Made by a program: the position numbers and the translations under genes
Part shown: positions 1-8,819 of the stretch, piece by piece
Numbering within the stretch: the stretch's first letter is position 1
Layout of the letters: every line of letters starts with the position of its first letter
Source: Myxococcales bacterium
Lineage (GTDB): Bacteria > Myxococcota_A > UBA9160 > UBA4427
Direction of reading: 5' to 3'
Length of the DNA stretch: 39,402 bases
NCBI GenBank assembly: GCA_012959665.1
Contig: DUCT01000147.1
Location: 1 to 39,402 of the forward strand
The notes under the pieces: generated by a model
Database searches by the model: none
Seen by the model: the letters and a program-made list of their open reading frames with translations, nothing else
Told to the model about the DNA's origin: nothing

Positions 1-455
1 ATTCCCGGGCCCGCCGGGTCTTCGAAACACGCGCAAGTGAGCCAATTTGTGTCACCTCTGCCGCAAATTGTGTCCCCAGGCATAGAGAAGCTGCGTCGGG
101 CCTACCCCCGCCCTGCCGAGTGTGATTGGCGACCCTCTCAAAAAATTCTTCTGTTTCAATGGCTTATCAACCTTTCGGCAGAGCCACCCCAAAATGGCAC
201 ATCGCTTGCTATAGGAGTTCACTGTGCCGCGATGTTTCTTTGAGTGATCTATCGCAAAAACGAATCGTAGGTCTGGCGCCCGAGCGGGCTACCCCTCCCT
301 TCGCACATTGTGCAAGGAGCTTGCTCGGGCGCTTATGCGTTGGACGCCTCGCCCACTTCAGCTTGTGGACTTGCCAGGGTGCGCCCTCCTCGGCTGAAGG
401 AATGGCGATCGCTCCAGTCCGAAGCAGATGCCCAGGGCCGGGGTATAGTCGGGCC
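1..455. other. Left-edge non-coding stretch
   Basis: I find no convincing gene here. Open frames in this stretch have no ribosome binding site and no recognisable protein, and the reading frame of the downstream hexosaminidase only becomes family-like after the ATG at 456. The one structured element is the pair of related 15-mers at 42-77, described separately. The 5' leader of the hexosaminidase gene probably occupies the last 100 bases or so. Confidence 0.5.
42..77. repeat. Direct repeat of a GTGTC-containing 15-mer, 21-bp period
   Basis: Two 15-base segments, 42-56 (CCAATTTGTGTCACC) and 63-77 (GCAAATTGTGTCCCC), match at 12 of 15 positions and start 21 bases apart, two helical turns. Similar AATTGTGTCCCC and AATTTGTGTCACC strings are, from memory, common around REP-associated transposases, so this may be a relic of such an element whose body lies left of the window. 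A paired regulator site is the alternative. Confidence 0.4.
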
Positions 456-2498
456 ATGCGAGCTCAAAAGGGGAACTTCGAGCATCGGCATGCCTTGCCC
501 AACCTTCTTCCCCGCCCGCGTCGCATTCGCCCGGGCATGGGTCATTTTGATCTCACCGCACCGATGGATCTCTACTTAGACCCCGAGGACCGTCCAGGCA
601 ACCAAGCAACCCTCCTTCGTCTACAGACCGGCATCGAGGCGGCTGGGAGAAGTCGGCCGAGAACAACTTCCTCTCCGGCCCGCCTGGGCCCGGGTGGCAA
701 GCGAGCACGGATCGAACTCGTCATCGATTTAGAACTCGATGAGTCTGAGCCGACGGTGAGCGTCTCAGCATCGGGCCGCAGAAGAAAACGACGGGCTCGC
801 CACGACGCCTACCAGCTCTCTGTGACTTTCGAGCGGGTCGAAATTCGCGCCGGCAACCCGGCTGGCCTTCGCTACGGCGTTGAAACGCTGCTGCAACTCA
901 TCGAATCCCGGGGCCGAATTCCCTGCTGCCGTATCCAGGACAGCGCCGACCTCGAGCTGCGGGGTCTGATGCTGGACATTTCCCGGGGCAAGGTGCCCAC
1001 CCGGGAAAGCCTGGAGGAACTGATCGATACCTGCGTCGCCCTCAAACTGAACGTACTCATGCTCTATACCGAGCACACTTTCCGCTTCAAAAAACATCCG
1101 GCGATCGGTCGCAATGCCAGTCCCTTGAATGCCCGAACCCTTACCGCCCTGGATGCCTACGCGGCCGAGCGTTTCGTGGACTTGGTTCCCTGCCTGCAAT
1201 CCCTTGGTCACATGGAACACATACTCAAGCTTCCCGCCTACCAGGCCATGGCGGAGACCGAAAGCGGGTGGACAATCGCCCCCAGCCACCCTCGAAGCCT
1301 GCCCTTTCTCAAGGACCTCTACGACGAATACCTTCCTCTCTTTCGCTCGAATTGGTTCAACGCCAATTGCGATGAACCCTGGGATCTGGGCCGAGGGCTC
1401 TCGGCAAAGCGCAGTCTGGCATTGGGTGCCGGCGGTCTCTACCTCGAACACGTTCACAAAATCCAGCGGCTCGCCCGGCGTCACGGGAAGCGCATGATGA
1501 TCTGGGGCGATGTGGTTCATGCCCACCCGCACCGAGTTAAAGAGATCGACCCGAACTTGGTTCTCCTCGATTGGTGGTACGAAAGCAATTTCGATTTCGA
1601 TCGCGTCAAGATTTTTGCGCGGCACAACATCGACTTTTTGGTCTGCTCGGGAACCTCAAGTTGGAATTCCCTTTTCCCCAGAATCGCAAACAGCCTCGAG
1701 AACATCTCAGGGTGGGCCGATGCCGGGCGGAAGCACGGTGCCTTGGGTCTACTCAACACTGATTGGGGCGATCACGGGCACTACAATCTCCAGGGCAATT
1801 CCCTCATGGCCTATGCCTGGGGGGCTCAGGAAGCTTGGTCTGGGCCCACGCCACCCAAGGACTTCGACCGCGCATTCTCCCGGCTCTTCTTCGACGACCC
1901 CAAGGGTGAGGTGGCCCGCATCTACCGGAGCCTCGGATCCATCCACAATCCGGGTTTCAAGGTCTTCAATGGTTCGCCCCTGCAATATCTCTTCTTCGAC
2001 AGCGTCGAGAGCGCTTACTTCATCAGCGCTTGCCGACCTTCCCAACTGACGGCCCTTGAGAGACGCTTGGACCGCCTGGGGGCGCGAATCCAGGCGGCGC
2101 GACAGCGGGGGGTTCGCGGCCGCCACCATCTCGACGAGATTCTCTACGCCTCGGACGCCTCGGCTTTTGCCGTGCGAAAGGCCGCCGCCGGCCTTGAGTA
2201 TCTCACCTGGCGAAAGGAGCCTTCCGCCCAGGGCGCACGAGGAAGAAAATTTTTGGCCAGGACTCTTCAGGGTCTGGCCGAAGAGCAAATGGCCCTCGGC
2301 CGGAGACTTCGAAAGCTCTGGCTCCTCCGAGCTCAAGAATCAAATCTCGACCAGACCCTCAAGCGCCTGCGGCGCTCCGCGCGACATATGAGAGCCGCCG
2401 CAAAACGCCTGGAAACCAACCGTCCCAGCCTCGAACCCGAGCGAAAAAAGATCTCCATCCAGGGCGTTCTGCAGTCCCTTCGAGAGAGCCTGAGCTAA
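456..2498 (+). CDS. Glycoside hydrolase family 20-like beta-N-acetylhexosaminidase
   Basis: Likely releases terminal GlcNAc or GalNAc from glycans such as chitin or peptidoglycan fragments. The 680-residue protein begins with a family-typical LLPRPRRIRPG stretch, followed by a beta-rich non-catalytic domain (to about residue 150). A TIM barrel follows, opening at LELRGLMLDISRG near residue 165. The Asp306-Glu307 pair in NANCDEPW sits where GH20 enzymes carry the polarising Asp and the acid/base Glu. A basic helical region of about 200 residues forms the C-terminus. I chose ATG 456 because the frame upstream is not family-like; ATG 537 is possible but would cut the opening motif, and the ribosome site is weak for both. 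No signal peptide is visible, so the product is probably cytoplasmic. Its TAA interlocks with the convergent folC stop over four bases. GH20 superfamily is fairly sure, exact substrate is not. Confidence 0.8.
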   Translation: MRAQKGNFEHRHALPNLLPRPRRIRPGMGHFDLTAPMDLYLDPEDRPGNQATLLRLQTGIEAAGRSRPRTTSSPARLGPGGKRARIELVIDLELDESEPTVSVSASGRRRKRRARHDAYQLSVTFERVEIRAGNPAGLRYGVETLLQLIESRGRIPCCRIQDSADLELRGLMLDISRGKVPTRESLEELIDTCVALKLNVLMLYTEHTFRFKKHPAIGRNASPLNARTLTALDAYAAERFVDLVPCLQSLGHMEHILKLPAYQAMAETESGWTIAPSHPRSLPFLKDLYDEYLPLFRSNWFNANCDEPWDLGRGLSAKRSLALGAGGLYLEHVHKIQRLARRHGKRMMIWGDVVHAHPHRVKEIDPNLVLLDWWYESNFDFDRVKIFARHNIDFLVCSGTSSWNSLFPRIANSLENISGWADAGRKHGALGLLNTDWGDHGHYNLQGNSLMAYAWGAQEAWSGPTPPKDFDRAFSRLFFDDPKGEVARIYRSLGSIHNPGFKVFNGSPLQYLFFDSVESAYFISACRPSQLTALERRLDRLGARIQAARQRGVRGRHHLDEILYASDASAFAVRKAAAGLEYLTWRKEPSAQGARGRKFLARTLQGLAEEQMALGRRLRKLWLLRAQESNLDQTLKRLRRSARHMRAAAKRLETNRPSLEPERKKISIQGVLQSLRESLS

Positions 2499-3913
2499 TC
2501 CCCTTGATCGGAAGCCCCCGGCGCTTTCGGCTTGGCGGGGCTCTTCAAAACTGCGCGCGCGATGCCCGCCAGATAGACCGAACCGGTGCAGCAAAGCAGA
2601 TCGCCTTCATCGAGCCCTGCTCGAGCGGTGGCGACCGCAGCGTGCGGGTCATCGACCCTTTTCACCTCGCACCCCGGCGCGATCTTGGCGCATAGCGATG
2701 CCAGCTTCTCGGGCTCCATGGAACGATTGGGCTCGGCTCGGGTTACCCACGCAACGTGGACACCTTCGAGCAACTTCCCGAGGATCACTTGCGAGGCCTT
2801 GTCGCGAGAAATCGAGAGCACGAGAACCCTGCGTCGTGCCGGTATCTCATCCATAGCCTCGCAAACCGACGATGCCGATTTTGGAGTATGCGCCGAATCC
2901 ACCAGGAGCCATGGACGCTTTCCCAAGAGTTCAAGCCGACCGGGTAGCGAGGCCTCCGCCAAACCCCGGCGCGCCGCAGAAACGAGCTCCCCGTCGGACC
3001 AACAGCCCAGTCTTCGCAACGCGGCCAGGGCGATCGACGCGTTGTCGATCTGGTGGTGACCAATAACGGACATACCCGCCGCGAGTTCGAAACCGTCGGC
3101 CTCACGGTAGACGAAGGCCTGGTGAGCGGCTTCGGGAATCCCCCAGGCAGCCCATTCCGAAGGAGCGAGCCGAGTCGCCCGGGCATCTTTCTCCACTCGG
3201 AAGAGTGGTGCAGCCAGCGCCTCGGCCCTGGATGCCACGACCGTACCGGCCTCTTCGACGAGAGGGCCCATGACGCACGGGACTCCCGGCTTGATGATTC
3301 CCGCTTTCTCCCCCGCAATCGCGGCCAGGGTGTCGCCGAGTTTGTCCGTGTGTTCGAGTTCGATCTGGGTAATACACGTCACCGCAGGTTCTACGGCATT
3401 GGTGGAATCCAGTCGACCGCCAAGCCCCACCTCCAGCAGCACATGGGACACCTGGGCCCTGGCAAAGAGGAGCAGGGCCGTGGCGGTTGTCGCGTCGAAG
3501 AAGGTCGGTGCATTTTCTGGATCTTCGGCCCGAAGCGCTTCCACCTGGGGCCGGACGCATTCCACCGCCTCGGCCAGGAGATCGTCCCCTGTCGAGGAGC
3601 CATCGATGCGGAAGCGCTCGCTCCAATTTTCGAGGTGGGGCGATGTGAAGGTTCCCACTCGCTCTCCGCCGGCCATGAGAATCGCTTCCGCCAGCAGGCA
3701 GGTCGAACCCTTGCCCTTCGACCCGGCGACGTGAATGATCGAAAGAGAACGCTGGGGGTTGTCCAGTCGCGCCAAGAGGCGACGAATGGGAACTAGGTCG
3801 AACCGCGCACTCGCGTAACTCGATGCCCGCTCGAAGTTGATCAGGCTCTCGAGCCAGGCGCTCGCCTCCTGGACGTTGCCGATCCTTGCGCTCACACTGC
3901 CCCCGACCCCCAT
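2495..3913 (-). CDS. folC: Bifunctional folylpolyglutamate/dihydrofolate synthase
   Basis: Adds L-glutamate to dihydropteroate and folates using ATP in the cytoplasm, the step that makes and retains folate cofactors. The 472-residue protein is of usual size. It shows the N-terminal helix ending in NFERASSY, the P-loop GSKGKGST at residues 64-71, the ITQIELEHTDKLGDT segment and the EKAGIIKPGVP motif of the Mur-ligase-like fold. The C-terminal domain opens with DSAHTPKS, a variant of the usual DGAHNP. The start at 3913 is supported by an AAGGGGAAG ribosome site directly upstream; a frame extension to 3988 has no such support. The gene has a hairpin at 3977-4000 just upstream, so it is probably transcribed separately from the pair at 4032-5242. 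Usual accD or SPOR-domain neighbours are absent. Confidence 0.93.
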   Translation of the reverse strand: MGVGGSVSARIGNVQEASAWLESLINFERASSYASARFDLVPIRRLLARLDNPQRSLSIIHVAGSKGKGSTCLLAEAILMAGGERVGTFTSPHLENWSERFRIDGSSTGDDLLAEAVECVRPQVEALRAEDPENAPTFFDATTATALLLFARAQVSHVLLEVGLGGRLDSTNAVEPAVTCITQIELEHTDKLGDTLAAIAGEKAGIIKPGVPCVMGPLVEEAGTVVASRAEALAAPLFRVEKDARATRLAPSEWAAWGIPEAAHQAFVYREADGFELAAGMSVIGHHQIDNASIALAALRRLGCWSDGELVSAARRGLAEASLPGRLELLGKRPWLLVDSAHTPKSASSVCEAMDEIPARRRVLVLSISRDKASQVILGKLLEGVHVAWVTRAEPNRSMEPEKLASLCAKIAPGCEVKRVDDPHAAVATARAGLDEGDLLCCTGSVYLAGIARAVLKSPAKPKAPGASDQGD

Positions 3914-3976
3914 CTTCCCCTTGATCAATCTCGCGAGGCGTACACCACAGAATGACTCAGCTGTGCACAAATGACG

Positions 3977-4000
3977 AAGGCGGCCCATATGGACCGCCTT
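3977..4000 (-). terminator. Hairpin between the NRDE pair and folC
   Basis: AAGGCGG (3977-3983) pairs with CCGCCTT (3994-4000), and inside it CCAT pairs with ATGG, with one mismatch between the two stems. It lies 31 bases after the stop of the small gene at 4032 on the minus strand. The following bases on that strand are only modestly T-rich, so it may be a weak or Rho-assisted terminator. Confidence 0.5.
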
Positions 4001-4031
4001 CTGCAGATCTCAACTCCCACCCGAACAGCCG

Positions 4032-4373
4032 TTACTGGAGCAGATAGCGCTGACTGTCCCGATACTTCTTCACCGCCTGACTAGTGGTCTCTATGGCCGG
4101 GAAGAAGTACTTCACCGCGTGCCCACATTCCTGGCACACCTTGTAACAAAACTTGAAGCCCTCGACCTCGCGAACGCTACCGACGCTGATTCTGTTTTTG
4201 TCGGTGCAACAACGCGCGGGACGTGGCGGCGAAACAATCCGTCGGGGGTAGTCATTCTTGGGCGTCTCATCGGTCGAGTACTCAATGATATTCTGCGTTA
4301 GCCGGTGTGATCGCTCTTCTGAATTCTTTTTTCTAATATTGCTACCAATTCGTCTCAAGTCTTGCCCCCTCAC
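4032..4373 (-). CDS. Small Cys-rich hypothetical protein, coupled to NRDE protein
   Basis: I do not recognise this 113-residue protein. Its N-terminal half is basic and hydrophilic. The C-terminal half holds Cys55-Cys56 and then Cys76, Cys80 and Cys83 in a CYKVCQECGH arrangement, which looks like a degenerate zinc ribbon. No signal peptide or membrane segment is visible. The GTG start overlaps the stop of the NRDE gene as GTGA, so translation is probably coupled to it. The first 100 bases of the reading frame are clearly more AT-rich than the surroundings, which suggests either relaxed coding constraint or that the true start is further in, although no other in-frame ATG, GTG or TTG is obvious. 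A hairpin follows the stop. The Cys pattern and the coupling make a real gene likely; a function cannot be given. Confidence 0.55.
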   Translation of the reverse strand: MRGQDLRRIGSNIRKKNSEERSHRLTQNIIEYSTDETPKNDYPRRIVSPPRPARCCTDKNRISVGSVREVEGFKFCYKVCQECGHAVKYFFPAIETTSQAVKKYRDSQRYLLQ

Positions 4374-5242
4374 TCATATTCTGATGATGCGTAGCCGGGC
4401 GCTTGCCTCAGCTCGTTCAACAGAGAAGAATAATCTTCGAAAGGCGCCGTACACGGCGGGCCTGCGGCATAAAGCAAACGGCCTCTCCCACCTTGTCCTT
4501 CTCTCCGCCCCTCGAAACTTGCTTTGTTCTCCGAACCTCCTATCGATTTTTTGCCCGCGGCACTGGCTGTTGAAGCTGATTCCGGAAGTTCCATCAAGAT
4601 CGAACTCCGGGTCCCGTACGAGTCCCCTACATGAACACAAACATCATCAAGGGGTGAATCCTTGGCGCCGTGCGAGCGACACAGACCGGCAAGTTCGTCC
4701 ACGACTTCCGCAACGGGAAGTCCTGCGATTTTATTGGCCTGTTCACGGACCCAATCAACCTTGGATGTCACTCCTTTCCCCGGACCCGCTTCGAGCGGAT
4801 CCGAATTACCCACCACGTGAACACCCGGCTCAATTTCCTGGAGCCGGGGCTCCTCTCGGTAGGTCACCAAATAGGCACTTTCCCGATCAGCTACAAAGAC
4901 ATTGAACGGGTTGTGAATTCCAGACTCAATCGACATAAGCTTGCCGATTGCTTCCTGGGCGCTCCGCGCTTGCAGAGAATCCATGACCACATGCCCCCTG
5001 GATTGACGGGTCGGGTCCGGATTCGGCTCGCGCAAATTTGTCAATGCTGAAAAAACTCCTTCCTGGCTCAGGCCGAGCCAAGTACCCCCTGCCCGAATGT
5101 CCATGGGGGCTAACCACGGAATTTCCCGCCCCGCTCTCAGTGCCGGCTCCTCGGACGGCCGGTCCATATATTCATCCCGATTTGCGGCAACAACCAACCA
5201 CCGTCCGGGGATTTTCCGATAGAGCGCAATCAGTGTGCACAC
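4370..5242 (-). CDS. NRDE family protein (TANGO2-like)
   Basis: A 290-residue member of the NRDE/TANGO2 family, which has an Ntn-hydrolase-like fold. The bacterial role is not established; animal homologues are linked to haem and lipid handling. The protein opens MCTLIALY, with Cys2 as the presumed N-terminal nucleophile after Met removal. The name-giving Asn21-Arg22-Asp23-Glu24 follows, then GGTWLGLSQEGVFSALTNLRE and HVVGNSDP. Near the C-terminus YGTRSS is followed by a low-complexity Ser/Gly/Lys insert of about 35 residues before GRLLYAAGPP, which most relatives lack. The start is GTG at 5242; ATG is not available and the MCTL opening fixes it. The ribosome site is poor. The downstream small gene overlaps by four bases, forming a two-gene unit. 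Confidence 0.85.
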   Translation of the reverse strand: MCTLIALYRKIPGRWLVVAANRDEYMDRPSEEPALRAGREIPWLAPMDIRAGGTWLGLSQEGVFSALTNLREPNPDPTRQSRGHVVMDSLQARSAQEAIGKLMSIESGIHNPFNVFVADRESAYLVTYREEPRLQEIEPGVHVVGNSDPLEAGPGKGVTSKVDWVREQANKIAGLPVAEVVDELAGLCRSHGAKDSPLDDVCVHVGDSYGTRSSILMELPESASTASAAGKKSIGGSENKASFEGRREGQGGRGRLLYAAGPPCTAPFEDYSSLLNELRQAPGYASSEYE

Positions 5243-5574
5243 TTACTCGCCTGGCCCTCCCGCATGCGGCCTCTTTGTCCGCCCTGTACTCGGACTCCGA
5301 GCAGGCGAAATCGCTGTGTCTCTCCGCAACCCACGGGCTCCATTTTCACGTTTACGGTCTTTTTCTTCGGCCCAAAGCGCCCCGACGCCGACCTCTTCCG
5401 CCTAACGGTCTCGCGTGTCAATCCATATCTTCCCGCAACCGAATCGGCCTGGCTTCGAACCCCTCCGAAGCAACCCCACTCGGCGTATCGCATTTTGGCT
5501 CTGAAGATTTCCCTCTTGGCGGAGGCAGAAGCCCCTGAGCGCCCGCACTCTGCTCGATCGACCTTGGCGGCCTG

Positions 5575-5613
5575 ACCGGCGTATCTCTCGTAGCCTACCG
5601 GCGTATTTCTCGT
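5575..5613. repeat. 17-bp direct repeat with 22-bp period
   Basis: ACCGGCGTATCTCTCGT at 5575-5591 recurs at 5597-5613 with one difference (C to T). The 22-bp period is close to two helical turns, which suits a regulator that binds as a tandem on one DNA face. The site lies about 330 bases upstream of the NRDE gene. Confidence 0.45.
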
Positions 5614-5659
5614 GTAGAGAGGGGCAGACCGAATCGATCCCTGCGGCCTGTCGTCCTCC

Positions 5660-5692
5660 TTACTGGGCTCTTACTGGGCTCCCACCGGGCTC
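5660..5692. repeat. 11-bp tandem repeat, three copies
   Basis: TTACTGGGCTC occurs at 5660-5670 and 5671-5681 exactly, and at 5682-5692 as CCACCGGGCTC. A CACTGG doublet follows directly. This looks like replication slippage in non-coding DNA; no function is apparent. Confidence 0.6.
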
Positions 5693-5912
5693 CTTCACTG
5701 GCACTGGCACTGGATGCCCCACGGGATGGCCGCGCTCCGAAGCCACCTCAATTGCTTGCTGGGTCGAGAATTTGGTCGGCGCGCGCAAGTCCCCCAAGAA
5801 AGACCAACTTACCATTTTTTTGTACCGTTGGCAACTTATTGTAATTTTTTCAGTCACTTGGGACTTCTTAACGTCCAGGGGCTGACCTCAGCAACTGGCA
5901 AGAACGGCTATC

Positions 5913-7264
5913 TCAGTCCCCCACCAGCCGGAGATTCTGCGAATCGGAGGATTCGGCCTGCACGGGTTCCGGAGGCACCCAGCCGTGCTCTTCGCGCGTT
6001 TGACCGGCCCGGCGGCCGGCCGCCTCTCGGCTCAACTCCAGGCCATAGCGGCCCATAACCTCGGCCAACTCCTCAAACTGCCCCCCCACCGCTTCGTGAA
6101 CCGATTCGAAACCACGTTGCATGGCTTCGGATCTTCGCCAAAACGCCAGGGGATTCATCGCGAAGAATCTCGCGTCCTGCTCGTGGGGCTCGAGGAGAAC
6201 GATATCCCCGCGAAAGGAGTCGTCGGACAGATAACGCTGAATCCCCAATTCCAGCCGCGAATGCAGAAGGGTTCGGAAAACCTGATTGGCGACCAGTTTC
6301 GCGCCGCGCGCGGACAGATAGTTTCCCGGGAGCCATTCGTTGAGTCAGCGCTCGCAGAGTCAACATGGTTCACGAACGGCCGGAAGGGGTTGTAACAGAT
6401 CACGAGATCGGCCCCCTTCTCGATGGCCACGTCAATATTCGCCGTATGCCGAACGCCGCCATCGACATAGTCCACCCCGTTCAAGCGTGCCGGCTTGTAG
6501 AAGAGAGGCAATGCAGTCGACGCTTGAACGGCCTGGGCGATCGTCAACTCATTGACCTCGTCGCCTCCGAAAATCACGCGTTCGGAGGTATCCAGGTCAC
6601 AAGCGCTCAAATAGAGCTCAACGCCTCTTTTGCGTTGGAAAGCGGCAAAATCGTTGGGCATGGACAGTCGGTCCAGACTTCGACGCAGCCAGCCCTCAAG
6701 GGCCGCATTGTCGAACAGGCCCGTCGGGATGTAGTCCGTGGCCGCAGGCAAGCTACGCGTGGGCGCTGTGTGCTCGATCACGCGCTTCACAAGGGACTCG
6801 AAGTTTGAGTAAGACGTGCGACGAACAAAACGTCGAAACTGGTTCCCTGCGGCATCCGGGAGCCCGGGCAGCCCGCGCAGGAACTCCCGCCCGATGCCGG
6901 GGAGATACGAAAGAACATCCAGCGCAAAGCGGGCGGGGCGCTGGGCGAACTCGCGAAGGTTTGGCGAGTAGAAATCGATGGGGCGCAGCTGATCGAGCTT
7001 CTCGCTGGTTCCTTCGAGGACCCGCATCATCTCGTCGGGACGGATCCCTCCGGCGAGAGGAACGGCGAGTAGCGCGCCCGCGGACAGTCCCACGTAGACG
7101 TCAAGATCGCAGAGCCCCCGTCCCACCAAGTAATCTTCCAGGGCGGCAATCCCACCGACCTTGAAGGCCCCACCCGTGACGGCCCCACCGGCCAAGACCA
7201 GGGCGATCTTCGGGTTCTTCTTTCGGCGTCGACCGTCGCTCTTACGAATTAGCGTGAGGCCCAT
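5913..7264 (-). pseudogene. Patatin-like phospholipase, split by a -1 frameshift
   Basis: Encodes a lipid acyl hydrolase of the patatin family with a Ser-Asp dyad. The first frame runs from ATG 7264, preferred over 7270 because GGGGGAGA is then well spaced. It contains the oxyanion loop LAGGAVTGGAFKVGG (about residues 24-38), the nucleophile motif GLSAG with Ser61 and the DGG motif with Asp268. After about residue 307 this frame turns into unrelated sequence. The expected continuation (NEWLPGNYLSARGAKLV, then RTLLHSRLELG and the DIVLLEPHEQD segment) lies in the -1 frame and runs to a stop at 5913. The shift falls between about 6347 and 6341. Rejoined, the protein would be about 450 residues, a normal length. 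No X XXY YYZ slippery heptamer is visible, so a mutation or sequencing error is likelier than programmed frameshifting. The catalytic core is intact. Confidence 0.8.
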
Positions 7265-7654
7265 GACCATTCTCCCCCACTTTCAAATAATCTCAGGTTC
7301 TGCCGACGCTCCGGGGGACTGTCACCCGACCTCGACTGCTGCGATTCACCCACTCTTACGCTGCATTGCGTCATCTTAGGGTCAGATCTTGAGCGAATCC
7401 AGCCTCTTCTGCACGCCCGTGTCCGGGACCTCCCCGACAAATCACTCCCACACCCCCGAAGGTGGCTTGATTGCTTTTCGCCAGGGGGACATTCCCATGG
7501 AAAAATGGCCCTCCGGGGCCGTTTACGAGCTCTGGTTTGCCGCATTGCGTCGCGAGCTGTATTTCTGCCTTTTCCCCTATCCCCAGCTGTGACAACTTCC
7601 CAATCGGTCGGCCCGGCAGCCGTGGCCCTCCGCGAACCTGGGAGAAGTCCGGCC
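7265..7654. other. Divergent intergenic region without a clear gene
   Basis: The 390 bases separate the leftward patatin gene from the rightward repeat-protein gene, so promoters for both should lie here. Short frames across 7389-7650 have no ribosome site and run into the real start at 7655. I see no strong promoter match, hairpin with T-tract or repeat. Confidence 0.45.
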
Positions 7655-8806
7655 ATGCGCGCCCTCAAAATAGTCCCGTGCGTTCTCCTGACCCTGGCCG
7701 CCGCGGCTTCGGGGCAGGGCAGCCCGCCTGCCCCGGTTCCTGGAAATCCGAGCCTCGCCCAGCAAGCCGAGGACGCCGCAGAGCGGGACAGCGCGATTCG
7801 AGCGACCCAAGCCGCAGGGGAAGCCAGGGCGCGCGCGCAGGAGGAATCTCGCCAGAACGCGGCGCTGGACGCGGCCCGGGAGACCGAACGCGCAGCGGCG
7901 GCGGACCTCGAGAACGCACTCTCCACCGCCCAGGCGATGCAAGAGGAGTTGTTCCGCATCCACCAAGACCCGGGCGCGCAGAATGCCACGACGAGCCTGC
8001 TCGCGGCGCCGAACCCTTTGAGTTCCGATGGTTGGGACCATGACCCCCGAATCGCGGCACCCGCGCCTTCGTCACGAGAACTGCCCGAGGAAATTTTCGA
8101 CCGTTCCAACGAAGTGATCGCGCCGGGCGTATGGCAGAACACCGAGACGCTCCGGGTGATCCGACTGGTTCTAGATGCCGACGGCGACGGCAAGCCCGAA
8201 TTGATTCGCTTCCTGGACCGAGGGACCCGGGAGCCGATTCGCCAAGAAGCCGACCGAAACTACGACGGTGTGTTGGATTCATGGAGGCGTTATCGCGACG
8301 GCGAACTGGTGAGTCGGGTTCTCGATGAGAACGACGACGGCAACCCCGATGTCTTCGAGACGTTTCGTGGAGGTCTGTTGGTGGTTCGCGAACTCGATCG
8401 CGATGACGATGGCGTGCGCGATGTCTTTTACCGATACAGGGGCGATTCCCTCTTCGAAGAGGGACACGATGCCGACAACGACGGCGTTGTAGACCTGCTG
8501 ATTCTCTACCAGGACCGTCGGCGGGTTCGCGCCCAAGAGGATGTCGACCGAGATGGCCGCATGGACCTCTGGACCCGCTACTCGACCCAGAACGGGAGCG
8601 AAGAGGTGACCCAAATCGAGCATGACCGAGCGGGTCGGGGATTTGCGGACACGTTCGAATACTTTCAGATCCAGGGCGGGAAAACGCTCCTAGTGCGGCG
8701 AGAGCGGGATATCAACGGTGACGGCCAAGTCGACGTGGTCTCGTTCTACGCCGAGGGCCGGCTGGTAAGGCGGCAGATCGCCGAGGCCGGCCTGGCTCCC
8801 ATGTAG
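7655..8806 (+). CDS. Secreted protein with eight EF-hand-like DxDxDG repeats
   Basis: A 383-residue exported protein of unknown function. A Sec signal peptide covers residues 1-20. A strongly Ala/Glu/Arg-rich helical segment at about 32-105 is likely coiled coil. From residue 174 eight repeats of about 24-29 residues follow, starting near 174, 200, 224, 248, 272, 297, 323 and 352. Most have a DxDxDGxxD calcium-loop core followed by an aromatic and a basic strand-like tail; the repeat near 323 has lost the acidic core. This looks like the calcium-loop repeats of thrombospondin-3 or dockerin-like proteins, so calcium-dependent folding in the periplasm or outside the cell is likely. The start at 7655 is supported by GGGAGAAG eight bases upstream. 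The gene converges, with a 13-base gap, on the VWA gene that also has a DxDxDG loop. Confidence 0.8.
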   Translation: MRALKIVPCVLLTLAAAASGQGSPPAPVPGNPSLAQQAEDAAERDSAIRATQAAGEARARAQEESRQNAALDAARETERAAAADLENALSTAQAMQEELFRIHQDPGAQNATTSLLAAPNPLSSDGWDHDPRIAAPAPSSRELPEEIFDRSNEVIAPGVWQNTETLRVIRLVLDADGDGKPELIRFLDRGTREPIRQEADRNYDGVLDSWRRYRDGELVSRVLDENDDGNPDVFETFRGGLLVVRELDRDDDGVRDVFYRYRGDSLFEEGHDADNDGVVDLLILYQDRRRVRAQEDVDRDGRMDLWTRYSTQNGSEEVTQIEHDRAGRGFADTFEYFQIQGGKTLLVRRERDINGDGQVDVVSFYAEGRLVRRQIAEAGLAPM

Positions 8807-8819
8807 ACCCACCGGGGAT

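Larger units (their letters stand above)
5243..5912. other. Gap with short direct repeats, no clear gene
   Basis: About 670 bases lie between the NRDE start and the patatin stop. I find no supported gene: a frame at 5230-5493 (minus) lacks a ribosome site and overlaps the NRDE start, and one at 5660-5857 (minus) is low complexity. The stretch holds a spaced direct repeat at 5575-5613 and an 11-bp tandem repeat at 5660-5692. The segment at about 5805-5870 is markedly AT-rich and may hold promoter or terminator signals. Confidence 0.5.

Noticed and set aside
765-1625. Minus-strand frame of about 286 codons
   Set aside because: Shadow of the hexosaminidase; no ribosome site and no known motif.
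4370-4373. Four-base overlap as a sequencing artefact
   Set aside because: GTGA overlaps are a normal form of translational coupling, and the same is seen as ATGA at 33521 and TTGA at 18187.
5232-5243. AGTGTGCACACT palindrome over the NRDE start codon
   Set aside because: Most of it is fixed by the codons for the conserved MCTL opening, so it need not be an operator.
5230-5493. 87-codon minus-strand frame upstream of the NRDE gene
   Set aside because: No ribosome site, overlaps the NRDE start by 13 bases and is rich in Arg/Gly; not distinguishable from a chance frame.
6341-6347. Programmed frameshift in the patatin-like gene
   Set aside because: There is no slippery heptamer or clear downstream structure; a simple one-base loss explains it better.
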